A stretch of 64,000 bases of DNA, from assembly GCA_029891385.1 (NCBI GenBank), contig CM057228.1:20484309-20548308 (forward strand), written 5' to 3'. The position numbers and the translations under genes were made by a program. Every line of letters starts with the position of its first letter. Position 1 is the stretch's first letter. Below, one piece after another: positions 1 to 12,739 of this stretch. The notes beneath the pieces were generated by a model. It saw only the letters and a list, made by a program, of their open reading frames with translations. It had not been told where the DNA came from and did no database searches. The stretch is from Erythroxylum novogranatense (taxonomy: Eukaryota; Streptophyta; Magnoliopsida; Malpighiales; Erythroxylaceae).

Positions 1-310
1 GTCAATTTTGGGATTAAGAATGTTAATTTCTAGATGGAAAGAATCGTACATGAAAAATGTGTTAGAATATGAACAACCCAAAATGTTTTGAGCATAACTT
101 TTGATGTAGTGCTCCGAATTGGATGATTCTTGTGGCATTATAAAATTAAGACATGGAGGAACATTTCTCTAGAAGGAAGTTTTGACAAATTCCTTCAAAT
201 TGATAGTGCGAATCAAACCCGCAAGTAAGCATGAAGTTAGGGGCATTTTAGGAAGTCTACTTAAAGAGAGGAGCAAAAGGGTCATTTGACCCTTATTTAA
301 TGATTTGGCA

Positions 311-320
311 CTATAAAAAG
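311..320 (+). promoter_or_regulatory. TATA box of LTR G1
   Basis: CTATAAAAAG lies upstream of a purine-rich leader (about 340-440) and is the best TATA candidate in this LTR. The matching site in G2 near 44895 has decayed to an ACATAAGG-like sequence, so G2 may be promoter-dead. Confidence 0.45.
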
Positions 321-1557
321 GAGATGATTGTCGTTTTTGAGAGGAAGAAGCACGATAATTCTAGAAGAAAAGAAAGAAAATAAGAAGAGAATGGAGAGAA
401 GAAGCTTTCGGCTATGGAGAAGAGAAAAAGTAAGGGTTTTTTTTTTAAAAAATTGGGTTCTAGCTTAAGTTTTGCTTGGTTTCAAAGGAAAAAGGTGGAA
501 AAAACTTGAAAGCTTCCCATGGGGCTTGATAAATCCGAAATTTGAAGGAGAAAGAGGTAAGGGAAAAATTTGAGCTTTGAGTTTTTAGTGATTTTTTTGT
601 TTAGAAATATGGAAAAGGTGGTGGGTTTGTTAATTCCATGATTTATTTTGAAAGATTTCATGATTAAGTGAATTAATTTTGGTAAATTGTGACTTAGGTT
701 TATGTTAAATTTTGTGTTTGAGGATTTTATGAAATAGGCTTAGAATTATAGAGAATATGATGGATTGATGAATTATGATATCAAATTTTAAGGATTATGA
801 GATTTATGATATTGAATTTGGATAAGTTGGTTTAGGTCAAATTTTAGAAATTGAGAATTTTGAAAATTGGAGATTTAGATAGCTTGAATATGTGAGGAAT
901 TGATGTTTCCTAAGCTTGATTTGAGTAATTATGATATTTATGATATTTATTTTGGATAATTATGGTATAGGGAATTTTAAAGTTGAGGAAAGAAGAAGGA
1001 ATTTGGAGATTTGATGCTTTGGACAAAGTATTAGCATGGATATGAGGTGGGTAGTACGTTTATTTATTGAATTTTAAGCATAAGCATGTGATTTGAAAAA
1101 TCAAGGAGAAAAGCTTTGAAAAATTATTGTTTATGTACATGTTTGAAAGATTATGATTTCAAAGGATTAAATTCCTTATTTTATAAATGATTTTAAGAAA
1201 TTACAAGATTGAAGAAATTTATTGTTTTTGAATTATTAGATAAATTTGAAAAGTGGGCATTTTGAATATGTATATGTTTGAGTTATGTTTTAAAGAAATA
1301 CATTGCATTTATGATTTAGATTGATACGTGATCAAAGTGATGAATTTGGATTGAATGTGGATTGCTATATGATTTCATGCTTGGATATGTGGTTGAGATA
1401 TGAAAATATGAAAAATCAAGATTTTTGAAAAGTGCCTTCGAACAATTTGCATTTCCTTTTCGCTTATGTGTTATGTGGGTTTGGTTAGGTCCCTTGTGAG
1501 TCAGTGCACTGTCTCTATTTGTTTAAAGCCTTCTCCCGGTTGCCCGCTAGTGGCATA

Positions 1558-1578
1558 GGAGCTCCGATTTCGGACTCC
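1558..1578 (+). other. Hairpin ii of LTR G1
   Basis: Outer stem GGAG (1558-1561) with CTCC (1575-1578), inner stem TCCGA (1563-1567) with TCGGA (1570-1574). The equivalent in LTR S at 12007-12027 keeps GGAG/CTCC around a shorter TCC/GGA stem. Confidence 0.6.
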
Positions 1579-1586
1579 CTTCACGG

Positions 1587-1617
1587 CTACACTAGACCGC
1601 TATGCGGGAAAGTGTAG
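1587..1617 (+). other. Nested hairpin iii of LTR G1
   Basis: Outer stem CTACACT (1587-1593) with AGTGTAG (1611-1617), inner stem CCGC (1597-1600) with GCGG (1604-1607). LTR S at 12043-12074 has the same two-level fold with a different inner stem, CCAT/ATGG. A second nested hairpin follows at 1630-1662: CTTGC with GCAAG around CCGC/GCGG. Confidence 0.65.
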
Positions 1618-1942
1618 TACGTTCGCTCACTTGCCGCAGGACCGCTATGCGGAATGTGCAAGACGCCTGCTTGGACCGAACCGCACCATTTGATGTGTTT
1701 TGTGTGTTTCGTTCTGTTTATAAGTGCGTTGCATTGCATCATCTTAAAACAAAATGTGAAAATTTTGAGAAATAACTTATGGTGGTTTTCAATCAAGAGT
1801 GATTGCATTTGTTTTGGCAATATTTTAAAAGTGTGAAAATAAGAAATTTGCCAAATTTCTAATGTGAAATTTCGGAAATAAATGGTAAAGTTTTTCTAAA
1901 TATGATTTCGCTTATTTTTCAATATATAAACATATTATCTAC

Positions 1943-1957
1943 GAGCTATTTTAGCTC
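1943..1957 (+). other. CACCC-linked stem-loop, G1
   Basis: GAGCT, loop ATTTT, AGCTC, then directly ACCCCCC. This is one of six copies of a covarying stem-loop in the window's LTRs. Confidence 0.7.
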
Positions 1958-3063
1958 ACCCCCCTTTCATCCCCATCTCCAGGTATTCGAGTAGGAGATC
2001 GGATAAAAGATTGTCAGGACACCAGTTCGATTTGTGTATGTTTTTGTATCTTGAGTAGTTTGGATCTTTGTATAAGTTTGTAAATGGCTTGAAAAGCCAT
2101 TAAGGATTTGTAAGAAATTAAATTATGATGTGTATGAAATTATTGAAATTGTATAAAAAATTGTGTTATGGAAATGGATTTATATGCGGTTAATGGATTA
2201 TGGGATTTGCTTATGAATAGAATTTGGGTTGTGTTTGGATATGAACTCTGGAAAGATATGAATGTGATTTGAATATGATTGATTTCTAATTAAGATTTGT
2301 ATATTGACTTGAAGAATTCATAGTTTTTGGATATGTAGAATGTGTTTTGAATATGGATTGAAGACTGAAATGAGTTGGACATGAATAACAATTTGAAGTA
2401 GTTTAGAAATAAGTTTGTGTTTATCTGCTGAGATCCCGAACGAAGGGTCCGGTGGATTTTGATGAGTGTGTAATTGATTGGAATTTTAGAAGTGTATTTT
2501 GAACCTTTGCAAGTTTTGGGTTAGGTCAAAGGTAGTCGTTATGCTGCCAAATTTTCGTTAAAATTAGGATAAAAATGAGGTTTTGGACTTTGTTGCATGT
2601 ACATAAGAGCATGATAAATCTGAGATTTGTATATGGATGAATTTCCAAAAGTGGGAATTATTTGTAATTGATTGGCATGAGTTTGAATATGATGGTTATA
2701 AGAAAAAGAAAAGAAAGAAAGAAAAAAAAATACCGGATTAAGAAATATCTTAGGGTTTCCAGCGCGATCGTTGTTGTCTTTGTATTTTATTCACGGATGT
2801 TGGACATTTATTATGCGATTCGATTTGTCTTCATTTGTAGACTTTGACTGTAAGTTTGAATTTAATCCGTATATGTTTCGCCTTTGATTGTAACCGTTCT
2901 GAGTTGCTTCTTTCGATTCCGTATTCGATTTGCATTCGCTTTGCTTCCGTTTTCGCTTTGTTTGTCGTTATCGAATTCAATTTATCCTATTTGAATTCGC
3001 CACGTTCTTCGTATCCGTTTCTGCTTTTCAGTTGGGATCCGGTTCCCGGATCGGGTCCCAACA

Positions 3064-4987
3064 CTTGTCACCAGTCGTAGACTTAATGCACACAATTCTT
3101 TATACCTGATACTTGACAACATTTTAGAATCCATATGAGTATCATTGACAATTGATTCCATTTGTGCAATCGACCCACTTTTGGCTTTCCTTGTCCATCG
3201 TTTCAAAATATACTTGCTTGGGATTGTCCAAATATTCTTCAAGCTATAAACCTTCAATACATGAGAGCATAAGATGCCAACAAACTCAAACTTCCCACAA
3301 CTACAATGAACTTCATCATTACACGAATCATAGCTGACCAATTGAGAGTAGCTCCTCCCAACAACACTAATATGATATTTCTCTACTGTTCCATCCTCAA
3401 CGGTAAGCCGATAACTATAATCATGACAATGATTCCATTCTTCCTGAAACCATTTAAATACTTCTGGCATGTACACATTAGATGCATGCTTTAAAATTTT
3501 CACCAGTGCTGACAATGTTGGATTGCTCACACTACTTCTAAAATCAGCTTTTAACTCCTCATATCTACGATCATCAATAAGCCTCTGGAAGTGGTTAAAA
3601 AATTGTAATGAGTTGTGTTGGTAATTGACGTACCTTTTTATCGTACTGTTCATGCTCTCACTTCGTTGTGTGGTCATCATGTCTGCACAAAATATTTTCG
3701 GCCATAAACCAAAGCCCATTTTTCCTTTATGCCATATAAACGTTTCAACCAGTCATTATCTCTAAGTTCATATGTTTCCAACATCTTCGTCCATGCTATG
3801 CAAAAATCTTCTTCTTCTGCATACTCATATATGCATGCACTAAAATCCCTTGAAAACTCTTTATACTTAGAAAATACACCACTCAAATGTATTGCAGCAT
3901 TTTGATAAATGTGCTAAATACACAGTTGATGATGAGTATTTGGCCATCTTGACGCTAATGCCTTTGCCATTGCTGCATCTTGATCAGTAAGAATAGTGGT
4001 AGGCGTTTTCTCAGACATCGCTCTCTGAAATGTCTCCAACAACTACTCAAATGCCAGTGTAGTTTCATCATAGAGTAGTGTACCACCAAATATTGTTGTT
4101 TGCTTATGATGGTTCACACCGACAAACAAAGCAAGTGAACGACCCTCACCATTCTTCTTGTAAGTTGTATCCAAGCACACAACATCACCAAAGTCTAAGT
4201 AGTTGTTCCTTATTTTTCTGTCAGACCAAAATATATTAGTGATCAAATCATCTTCGTCCACTTGAATGACATAAAAGAAATTTGAATCTTCTACCCGCAT
4301 CTTCTCCAAATATTGTAATAGCTCACGTGTATCTCCCTTTTTAATGCATGTTGTTCGTTTAGACCTTAAATAATTCCTGTAATCATCTGAAATAAAGCCA
4401 ACATTATCTCTGCCACCTGCTTGTCTCACCATCAGATCATGAGATGCTTTCGGAGGAATTCCGACATCATTAGCCATTTCAATTTGCAACGCTGCAACTG
4501 AACATATCTTCCTGTGACTTCTATGCAAATGTGTTTTGCTTGGGTATGAAAGGTAGTGATTGTGCTCCTCCACAAAGTCTATGAATTGAAATTTTCCAGT
4601 TTGCAAACTATTCACTTTCATCCTTGCCTGACAACCAAATCTTGTTTCTGCACATGAAGCTCTTACATACACATCTCTTCTGTCGGTCATCCGCTTACCC
4701 GCAGCAAAAAAAGAGAGCCTATAAATCAACTTACCACTTTTGTCTTTGTGACTTTTGCTTCTTCGAATTCCAAATCCCACATGCTTGGTATAACTTAAAT
4801 AAAATTGATAACTTTCTTCTTCTGTCTCGAACTGCATGCCAATTTTTGGTACTAACTCTCTTCCAACCAAATTTCTTGCATTCATATTCAAACTCTTGTT
4901 CCGACACGCAATATCATTGTTACGTTGCTCATTTTCACTGTCATAATTTAAACGACAGCATGGAGTCGATGTACCTTCCATTTTCAC
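3064..4987 (-). pseudogene. FAR1/FHY3-like MULE pseudogene
   Basis: The N-terminal open frame (4987 down to 4043, 314 codons) has a FAR1-type DNA-binding region at about residues 50-145, with GFGIRRSKSHKDKSGKL, a GCQAR motif and an EHNH zinc-ligand end. It then enters the MULE transposase domain (DVVCLDTTYKKN, with the first catalytic Asp). Downstream fragments hold the TDQD second-Asp motif and a SWIM zinc finger (CSCGKFEFVGILCSH). The frame is broken by an in-frame TAG at 4043, a second TAG near 3915 (both apparently from Trp codons) and a frameshift near 3695. The 3' end is cut at 3064 by LTR G1. FAR1 family members are either domesticated light-signalling regulators or transposases; I saw no terminal inverted repeats, so this copy could be either. 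It is non-functional as it stands. Confidence 0.85.
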
Positions 4988-5930
4988 ACCTGTGAAATTA
5001 AAAAATGAGGACCATTATTTTCACATATTATATTTAACACAACCAAATAGGACCATATAAAACAACGTAGGATCTGTGTAATTTTTATCCATCCATGTGT
5101 TATGTCATGCCTGAATCAGGGAAACTTATACTAGATTTGTTGCTAAGTTGTTTCCATTTTACAAATCACATGTTTACTTTAACATTAACTACAACTTAAT
5201 GTTAACCATATCAACTGTAAAACATTAATTATGACTGAAGTCTACGTAAAAACAAAAGCTATAAAGACTCCCTAAAAAGTTAAGAACTATTAAATTTCAG
5301 ACATACAAACAACTGCCATCAAACATACATCACAACCAACTCAACCTTCAGATATTAGTTACACCTAACCTGTATGTCAAACAACAATTTATTAATAGAA
5401 GCATACCACTTACATCACATTGAATACCATTATTATTAACAGAAAGATACAGGTATGTTATATCACAATGAATTCTGAATTTCTACAACAATTACTGTTA
5501 TAACATAAAGAACTACATTTCTCTAACAAGTAGGTTCTCAATAAACAAAGCCAAACGACAGTCATTTTCCTAGTTTTTGCAGAACATAGACAAATGGTTT
5601 GAAATTATTTCACCTGAGAAGGTGATAAAAACTAAAAAAATATGTCTGTAAAAATGCAGGTTAAACAGAAGAAGATGGTGTGTTCTTTTACATGAGCAGT
5701 AAAAAAGTTCCTAAAAATCAGATTATCAATTCACTTAAATGGCGGGAATTCTTTATAATAATTGCTTTGGAAATGACAAAGCTTTCCAATCTCATCATTA
5801 TTGTTATTTAATGTGTACATAATTTATTAATAATCTATATTATTTTATTCATTTTCGTTTTATTCCTTAAAATTATGTAATGAAACACTTTTTCATTCCA
5901 AGATAATCCAAAACGAATTTCATGAAAATA
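4988..5930. other. AT-rich spacer, no gene seen
   Basis: Ordinary AT-rich sequence upstream of the FAR1-like pseudogene. No open frame with a recognisable domain, no RNA gene and no obvious repeat is visible. It grades into the TAA/TTA field. Confidence 0.6.
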
Positions 5931-5978
5931 ATAATAACAATAACAATAACAAAGATAATACTACTACTAATCATCAAG

Positions 5979-6012
<34 letters not shown>

Positions 6013-6422
6013 TAATAAGGATAAACATTAATAATCATACTAATCACATAAATAATATTACTAATAATTAGGGTCATAGTAACTATTAATTAGTAGTATT
6101 GTTATGAATTTAATTATTGTCATAGTTAACTATTAATTAATTTAATTTCCTTATTATTATATCTCATTAAATATTATTATGAATTTTAGTGCAGAGAATA
6201 AATGAAATTTTATTATAATAATAATAATATTATTATTATATTCCTTATTAAAATACAATAGTATTAATTTTCTATTGTTGTTCTTATTATTATTGGTATT
6301 ATTATGATTAATAAAATGTTTATTATTATTCAGAAAAATATTAAATTCCTTATTAGTATAAAGTGTGGTTATTTATTGTTATTGTTATGATCATTATTGG
6401 TATTATTCATAATTAAATTTAT

Positions 6423-6674
<252 letters not shown>

Positions 6675-7117
6675 AATATTTAATGAGCTTATAATAATAA
6701 GGAAATTAAATTAATTAATAATTAACTATTTATGATAAGAACTTTAAAATATTATTATTAAATTTCATGTTATTATTATTAAATTTATTGGTGAGTATTT
6801 AATATATTCATAATAATTTAATTAATTATGTTATTGATATTAAAATTTTAATGATTATTAGTTCTATTGTTATTATTATTATTATTCCTTCCATTTATTA
6901 ATTACCTTGTAATTATTTTAAGGTTTAGAATTATTAAATATTTAGTTAATGTGATTATTATGATTAGTTTTGCACTTCAATATATTATCTGTATATTAAT
7001 TAATGTATTATATTTACTTATTTTATTTATGTCAATTTCATTTCAAATAATACAAACCTAATCATGAAATTGAAATACACAAAATAATTAATATTTATAA
7101 ATTTAAAATATTAAGAG

Positions 7118-7200
7118 GAAGTTTACTTTATTAATATAAATAAATAAAAGCAAACTAACCTAACTAAAACAAATCCATTAAACAATAAAAAGGAAATTAA
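7118..7200 (-). repeat. Left module of GC-core unit 1
   Basis: Near copy of 9297-9376. Part of it (the AAATAAATAAAAGCAAAC stretch) is an inverted match to the right-hand modules at 7396-7435, 8672-8710 and 9769-9810. Confidence 0.65.
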
Positions 7201-7258
7201 ATTTAAAATACTACAAATTCTAATAATTACAAAAAAAGACGAATAAATCCATTACTAG

Positions 7259-7360
7259 CCTTGCGAGGCTGGCATGCTCAGACTCGTGAGGGCGAGGCTC
7301 TCGCCTCATGAAATGGACATTTTCTGTCACCTCATGAGGCGAGGCCACCATGAAATGGCA
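7259..7360. repeat. GC-rich core 1
   Basis: A GC-rich island in the TAA field with GTGAGGGCGAG, CTCGCCTCATG and CATGAGGCGAG words, some of them inverted copies of one another. It is flanked by inverted AT-rich modules, giving a foldback-like unit. Confidence 0.6.
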
Positions 7361-7395
7361 TGCAGATTCATACATTTTCTTTTTATTATTTAATG

Positions 7396-7435
7396 AATTT
7401 ATTTTCATTAAGTTTGTTTGCTTTTATTTATTTAT
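7396..7435 (+). repeat. Right module, unit 1
   Basis: A nearly identical 40-bp sequence, containing TTCATTAAGTTTGTTTGC, recurs at 8672-8710 and 9769-9810. In each case it is followed by the same AATAATATGTTATGAATAAT stretch. Confidence 0.75.
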
Positions 7436-8133
7436 ATTAATAATATGTTATGAATAATAATAAACATTTTTAATAATAATAATAATGATAATGATAATAA
7501 AAATAATAGTAAAAATAATAATAATATTTAATATCAAAAGGAATTTAATAATTATTATTATTATAAATTTTATAAATAGTGGGCAACAAATTTAATAATA
7601 ATATTTAACAGTAATTATAATAATAGAAATAAAATTAATTAGTAAATTTACTTAATAATAATAATAAATAAATACACTTTATAATAATAAGGAATTTCAT
7701 AATGTTATGAATAATAATCAACATTTTAATAATAATATTATATTTGTTAATAAAAACTAATATACAGTAAAATCTGCCTAAATCAATAACAATAATAATT
7801 CCAGTAATAATATTAATAATCGTTAAATTAATAATGCTATTATCGTCATTTATATTATTATTAATTTTATTATGCTTCTTTAATATTTCTTTTAATTTAA
7901 TTTTTTAAATTATGATAATTCATAATTTTCTACTTACTATTATTCTTATTATTATTTAATAAATGTAATATTAATTATATTATATAATATTATTTAATTC
8001 CTTATTTTGATAAATTTTGTTCTTAATAATAATAGAAATTAAAATAATTAATAAATGCAATAATCATAACGAATATAATAATAATAATTATTATTAATAT
8101 TATAATAAATTTTATTATTAATAAGGAATTTAC

Positions 8134-8276
<143 letters not shown>

Positions 8277-8490
8277 TTATTATTAATACTCATCATCAAA
8301 CAAACAGGAATGGAAATATGACTCTGAAAAAAATATGTGTTTGTTCTTAAGGGACTTGTACTGCAGTGGTATAGTTAACGTTGAAATAAACAAACAGAAA
8401 TATTATGCAAGGCATGCATATCAACAATACAGTGAAAATCATTACGCATATGAAGACTTGTTTGAGTCAAACGAAAGGAACAGAAGAAGC

Positions 8491-8600
8491 ATCTCGCGAG
8501 GGCGAGTGCGAGATTGGGAGCAATGACTCCAACTTGCGAGGGCGAGGAGAAATGACCCAAACTCTAAATGACTGGCCTCGGCCTCGCGAGAGTGGAAGAA
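8491..8600. repeat. GC-rich core 2
   Basis: Contains TCTCGCGAGGGCGAG, TTGCGAGGGCGAGG and CCTCGCGAGAG. The words resemble those of core 1 and the CG cluster at 19721-19904 in LTR B. Confidence 0.6.
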
Positions 8601-8671
8601 ACTTTTCTTTGTTTTTTTTTATTATTAAATTAGTAGTATTTTTATTTTTATTTTTTGTTTATTTTTTAATT

Positions 8672-8710
8672 AATTTATTTTCATTAAGTTTGTTTGCTTT
8701 TATTTATTTA
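8672..8710 (+). repeat. Right module, unit 2
   Basis: Copy of 7396-7435 and 9769-9810, directly downstream of GC core 2. Confidence 0.75.
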
Positions 8711-8744
8711 AATTAATAATATGTTATGAATAATAATAATAAAA

Positions 8745-8838
<94 letters not shown>
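8745..8838. repeat. Compound (AAT)n(ATG)n microsatellite
   Basis: (AAT)n switches abruptly to (ATG)n near 8788, the only ATG-type trinucleotide array in this field. Confidence 0.9.
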
Positions 8839-8840
<2 letters not shown>

Positions 8841-8950
8841 AATAAAAATAGCAGTAATAATAATAACAATATTTAATATTAATAAGGAATTTAATAATAA
8901 TAATAATGAATTTTATAAATAGTGCTCAATAAATTTAATAATATTACTTA

Positions 8951-9058
<108 letters not shown>

Positions 9059-9296
9059 TAAATTTAATAATTATAATAATTACATTAATTATAATAAATA
9101 TCATTATAATTATTATTCCATAGATAAATAATTTCATAAACACAATTTTTTAATAATAACGAATTGAATAAAGTTATAAATAATAATAAGCAAATTCATT
9201 TCAAATAATATATTTATTAATCATAAGTAATATACTTGAACTACAAACCTAATCATAATAATCGATAAATAAAATTATTAACATTTATAAATTTCA

Positions 9297-9376
9297 AAAG
9301 GAAGTTCACTTTATTCATATAAATAAAAAAAGCAAGCTATCCTAATTAAAACAAATCCATTAAATAATAAAAGGAA
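9297..9376 (-). repeat. Left module, unit 3
   Basis: Near copy of 7118-7200 upstream of GC core 3. Confidence 0.65.
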
Positions 9377-9700
9377 ATTAAAATTACAATACTACTAATA
9401 AGTGTATCCTCAACTCGGAAAATAATAATAATAATAACTAAAATAATTAATAAATTTAATAATCCTAATGAATATTCTAATCATAATAATAATACTTATA
9501 CTAACAATAATTATAATAATAAATATAAGAACAACATTAATAAAGTTATTAAGAAGGAATTTCGTAATGATTATAATAAATTTAATAATTACTCTACAAT
9601 AAATTTAATAATAATATGCCATTATTATAATAATATTTAACAGTTATTCTAATAATGGCAATATAATTAATTAATAACAGTTATAAATATTGTTAATTAA

Positions 9701-9810
9701 CCTCGCCATGAAATGACCATTTCAGCCATTCTCGCAAGGGCGATTTTATTTTTATTTTATTTTTAATGAATTTATTTTCATTAAGTTTGTTTGCTTTTAT
9801 TTATTTATAT
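9701..9810. repeat. GC-rich core 3 plus right module
   Basis: A short core (CCTCGCCATGAAATG, then CTCGCAAGGGCG) is followed at 9769-9810 by the third copy of the right module. The core shares CATGAAATG with core 1. Confidence 0.6.
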
Positions 9811-9917
9811 TAATAATATGTTATGAATAATAATAAATATTTTAATAATAATAATAATGATAATAATAATAATAAATTTTATAAGTAAAAGTAATAAATT
9901 TAATAATAATATTTAAC

Positions 9918-9989
<72 letters not shown>

Positions 9990-9990
9990 T
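9918..9990. repeat. (TAA)n microsatellite
   Basis: About 73 bp of uninterrupted TAA/AAT repeat. Confidence 0.9.
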
Positions 9991-10455
9991 GCATAGATAA
10001 AATTTATAAATACAAAAGTTAATAATTCTAATTTCCTTATAATTTGTTATTTTTCAAATTATTGCCACAATTATTATAAGTTGTGCTAAGTTTATATTTC
10101 TTATTATTATTCACCATTATATTATTTTTAAATTTTATTATGATTCTTTAATTATTATTATTAATTTAATTAAGATATATGCATTTAATCATAATAAGGA
10201 ATTTAATAATAATAATAATACTAATATTAATAATAAATATAATAACAAAATTTAATAAGAATTATAATAATAAGTACATATACTAAATTAAAATTAATAA
10301 TAAAATAATTAAAATTATAAGGAATATAAACTTTGATTGAATAACAAAGATAATAATAATAATAAGAAAATTACTAATTATAACAACATTATTAATAATA
10401 ATAATAATTAAAATAATTAATAAATTTAATAATCATAATAATAATATTGTAATAA

Positions 10456-10486
<31 letters not shown>

Positions 10487-11303
10487 TATAATAATAAATA
10501 TAACAAAAGATTAATAAATTTATTAAAAGGAATTTAATGCAAATGGAAATAAATTTAATAATTACTCGCAATAAATTTAATAATAATAACTATTTTAATA
10601 ATAATATTTAACAAGATTTACAATAATGGTGTTGGGCCCCAAATTGTTTTTATTGCTGTTATTAAGCATGAACTGTGTTGATTGTATGATTTATTACATA
10701 GTTTGAATTTATTGGGAGTATTAGTGAAAAATTAAAATTAACTTGAGATTAGTGTGGAATAAGTGGTTAGGAAAGGGGTAAACTTTATGAGGGCATTATA
10801 GGAAGTTCACTTAAGTTGGGAAGTTTAAACTTAACAAGGAGGGGCATTCTAGTCTTTGTGCCTTCATTTAGGCTTAAGGATTTAGAAGAAGAAAAGAGAG
10901 AAAGGGAAAAGAAAGGAAAAGAAAAAGAAGAGAGGAAGAGAAGAGGGTTACGGTGGAAGAGAAGAAAAAGAGGAAAGAATTAGGGTTTTGATTTCTTGAA
11001 ATTTTCGAAGGATTTGAAGCTTCAACATGTAAGTATGAGTTTATTTCTTTTTGTTTGAGATGAATTAAACCCTAGATTTGCTTGGAATGAGTAAGAACCG
11101 ATGGTTTAGGGTTTTCGGAAATGTTGATTAAATTCTTTGGGTTGATGATCTTGTTGTGTCTTGATGATGATTTTGTGTTAGTATGAGTTTAGAAATTAAG
11201 TCTGAGGTATGATCTTAAGCATAGATGTGTTGCTTTGTCAAATGGGAAGGATTGATGTTGTAAATGCTGGAAAAGTCGAGTTCGGAGTTATTCTTCAGAC
11301 CAA

Positions 11304-11318
11304 GACGTCATGACGTGC
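11304..11318 (+). other. CG palindrome in LTR S
   Basis: GACGTCATGACGTGC contains the perfect palindrome CGTCATGACG, with further CGTC words to 11328. This is a minimal version of the CG clusters in LTRs B, T, G2 and W. Confidence 0.45.
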
Positions 11319-12042
11319 ATCAGCGTCACTACGAAGTGCCTTTTATTGTGGTGAGCCCCAGATTTTAAAGAAAGATGAATTTTGATGTTTTCGACATATC
11401 TTTTGCTATAGAAGTCCTTTTGAGGTGATTTTTGAGGCGTAGAAGTGAAGTTCTGAATCAGTCTCTTAGGATATGAAATTTTGGATGGAAGTTAAGAATA
11501 GAATTATTGTTTCAGCATGAGTGATTGAATAGGATGTTGGTTCTTGTTTTAGGTAACCAAGCGACGCAAGAGGAGCAAGGGGAACAAGAGGAAAGGCAAT
11601 TCTAAGCAAGTATTAAGCAAGGAATTCAAAGTGGGTTCATATTTATAATAAGAGTAAATAAGTCACTCATTGTTTTGTTCAAATCAAGAAAGATTTAATG
11701 CTTTTAAATTGCATCAGCAATGTTGCATTATTGTTATTGTGAATTGATTAAATGTTACTATATGATTTGCATTAATGATTATTAAACAGGTTTCAAAAAG
11801 GGTTTTTCTCCTTTCAAGAAATACATGCACATGAAATCATGTTTTCCAAAATGTATGAAAAGCAAGTTTACAAGCAAGTGCCAGTTTGGCAATTAAGTTT
11901 ACCAGACTTTGAATCATGCATGTTATGTGGGTTTGTGGTAGTCCCAAGAACTGTCATGTGCACGTTGACCATGAAAAGGCTTCGCCTGCCTGCCCGCAAG
12001 TGGCATGGAGCTCCCCACAAGGACTCCCTCAAGAAAGTACGA

Positions 12043-12074
12043 CTACACATAACCATTTCGATGGGAATGTGTAG
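12043..12074 (+). other. Nested hairpin iii of LTR S
   Basis: Outer stem CTACACAT (12043-12050) with ATGTGTAG (12067-12074), inner stem CCAT (12053-12056) with ATGG (12061-12064), loop TTCG. Homologous in position to 1587-1617, with a different inner stem sequence. Confidence 0.65.
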
Positions 12075-12294
12075 TACGTCATGAACCTGGACTAACCCGA
12101 ACCATTATGCTATTTTTATGTTTTTATGATTTGTTATCATGTTTCATGCATTCTACTCATGACCTGATTATAAATCAAGCATTTTGAGATGATGGTTTTC
12201 ACATGCTCAATTACTATGATTTCGACGTGTACCACAGCAATGAGTTATCTTTTAAATAGTTTTGCTTATTTCTGTATTATAAATGTGTTCCCAC

Positions 12295-12308
12295 GAGCTT
12301 TATAGCTC
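12295..12308 (+). other. CACCC-linked stem-loop, S
   Basis: GAGCT, loop TTAT, AGCTC, followed by ACCCCC. Equivalent to 1943-1957. Confidence 0.7.
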
Positions 12309-12739
12309 ACCCCCTCCCCCCTTTACTCTCCCCATTCAGGTGACGAGCAAGGAACCGAGTAAGTCAAGGCTCATGGCTACACTCCATTTTGTTATGTTAA
12401 AGTATTTTCATGTTCTACTTTTGGAAGTCAAGGCTTTAGTTACATTTCGAGTTTGATTAGTTCAAGTGTATTTTTGTATTTTTGACACTTGAACTTAAAG
12501 TTTGTAATTTGGTTTGAAATGTTATTAAAGCTTTGTAAAACTCATCTTTTGGATACTAATGACTATTGGATGTGGTTGTTTTAATAAAATGAAAGCAAGT
12601 TTCAAGCTTGTTCTCGATGGGATCCTTAAGCTTCCGAGGGTTTTTCCTTCTTCGCTTAATTAATAAATTTTGCCTCACGCAGCAAATACCACGCTTTCAT
12701 GCCCGATGTTGAGCTCCGAAAACGGGGTACAACAAATGG

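Larger units (their letters stand above)
1047..1982 (+). other. Putative LTR intron, copy G1
   Basis: A donor-like GAG|GTGGGT at 1047 and a C/T-rich acceptor ending CTCCAG at 1982 enclose a set of hairpins. The same order occurs in LTR families S, B and T. Splicing is inferred from the motifs and their conserved order only. Confidence 0.35.
1..3063 (+). mobile_element. Family G LTR (G1), 3' part
   Basis: This stretch aligns along its length with 44600-47768, the inner and 3' part of the complete family-G LTR at 43222-47768. Both end in GGGTCCCAACA, the reverse complement of the TGTTGGACCC-type start of the complete copy. The 5' third lies outside the window, so I cannot tell a solo LTR from the end of a full element. 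The sense strand is strongly C-poor: in 841-900 I count 1 C against 14 G. It inserted in the 3' end of the FAR1-like pseudogene, because that reading frame runs straight into LTR sequence. CTTGT at 3064-3068 would be the right target duplication; the left one is not visible. Confidence 0.85.
11631..12339 (+). other. Putative LTR intron, copy S
   Basis: Donor-like AAA|GTGGGT at 11631, hairpins in between, a C/T tract and CCATTCAG acceptor ending at 12339. Same order as in G, B and T. Inferred only. Confidence 0.35.
10630..12734 (+). mobile_element. Solo LTR, family S
   Basis: The 2105-bp unit starts TGTTGGGCCCC and ends GGGGTACAACA, an imperfect inverted pair. It is bounded by the 5-bp duplication AATGG (10625-10629 and 12735-12739). 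No internal region or second LTR is present, so it is a solo LTR left by LTR-LTR recombination. It shares its 3' half organisation (hairpins, CACCC stem-loop, CAG acceptor) with family G. Confidence 0.93.

Noticed and set aside
1587..1836. Overlapping 60-77 codon frames on both strands in LTR G1
   Set aside because: They sit on the hairpin array and adjoining LTR sequence; the equivalent region in G2 does not preserve them.
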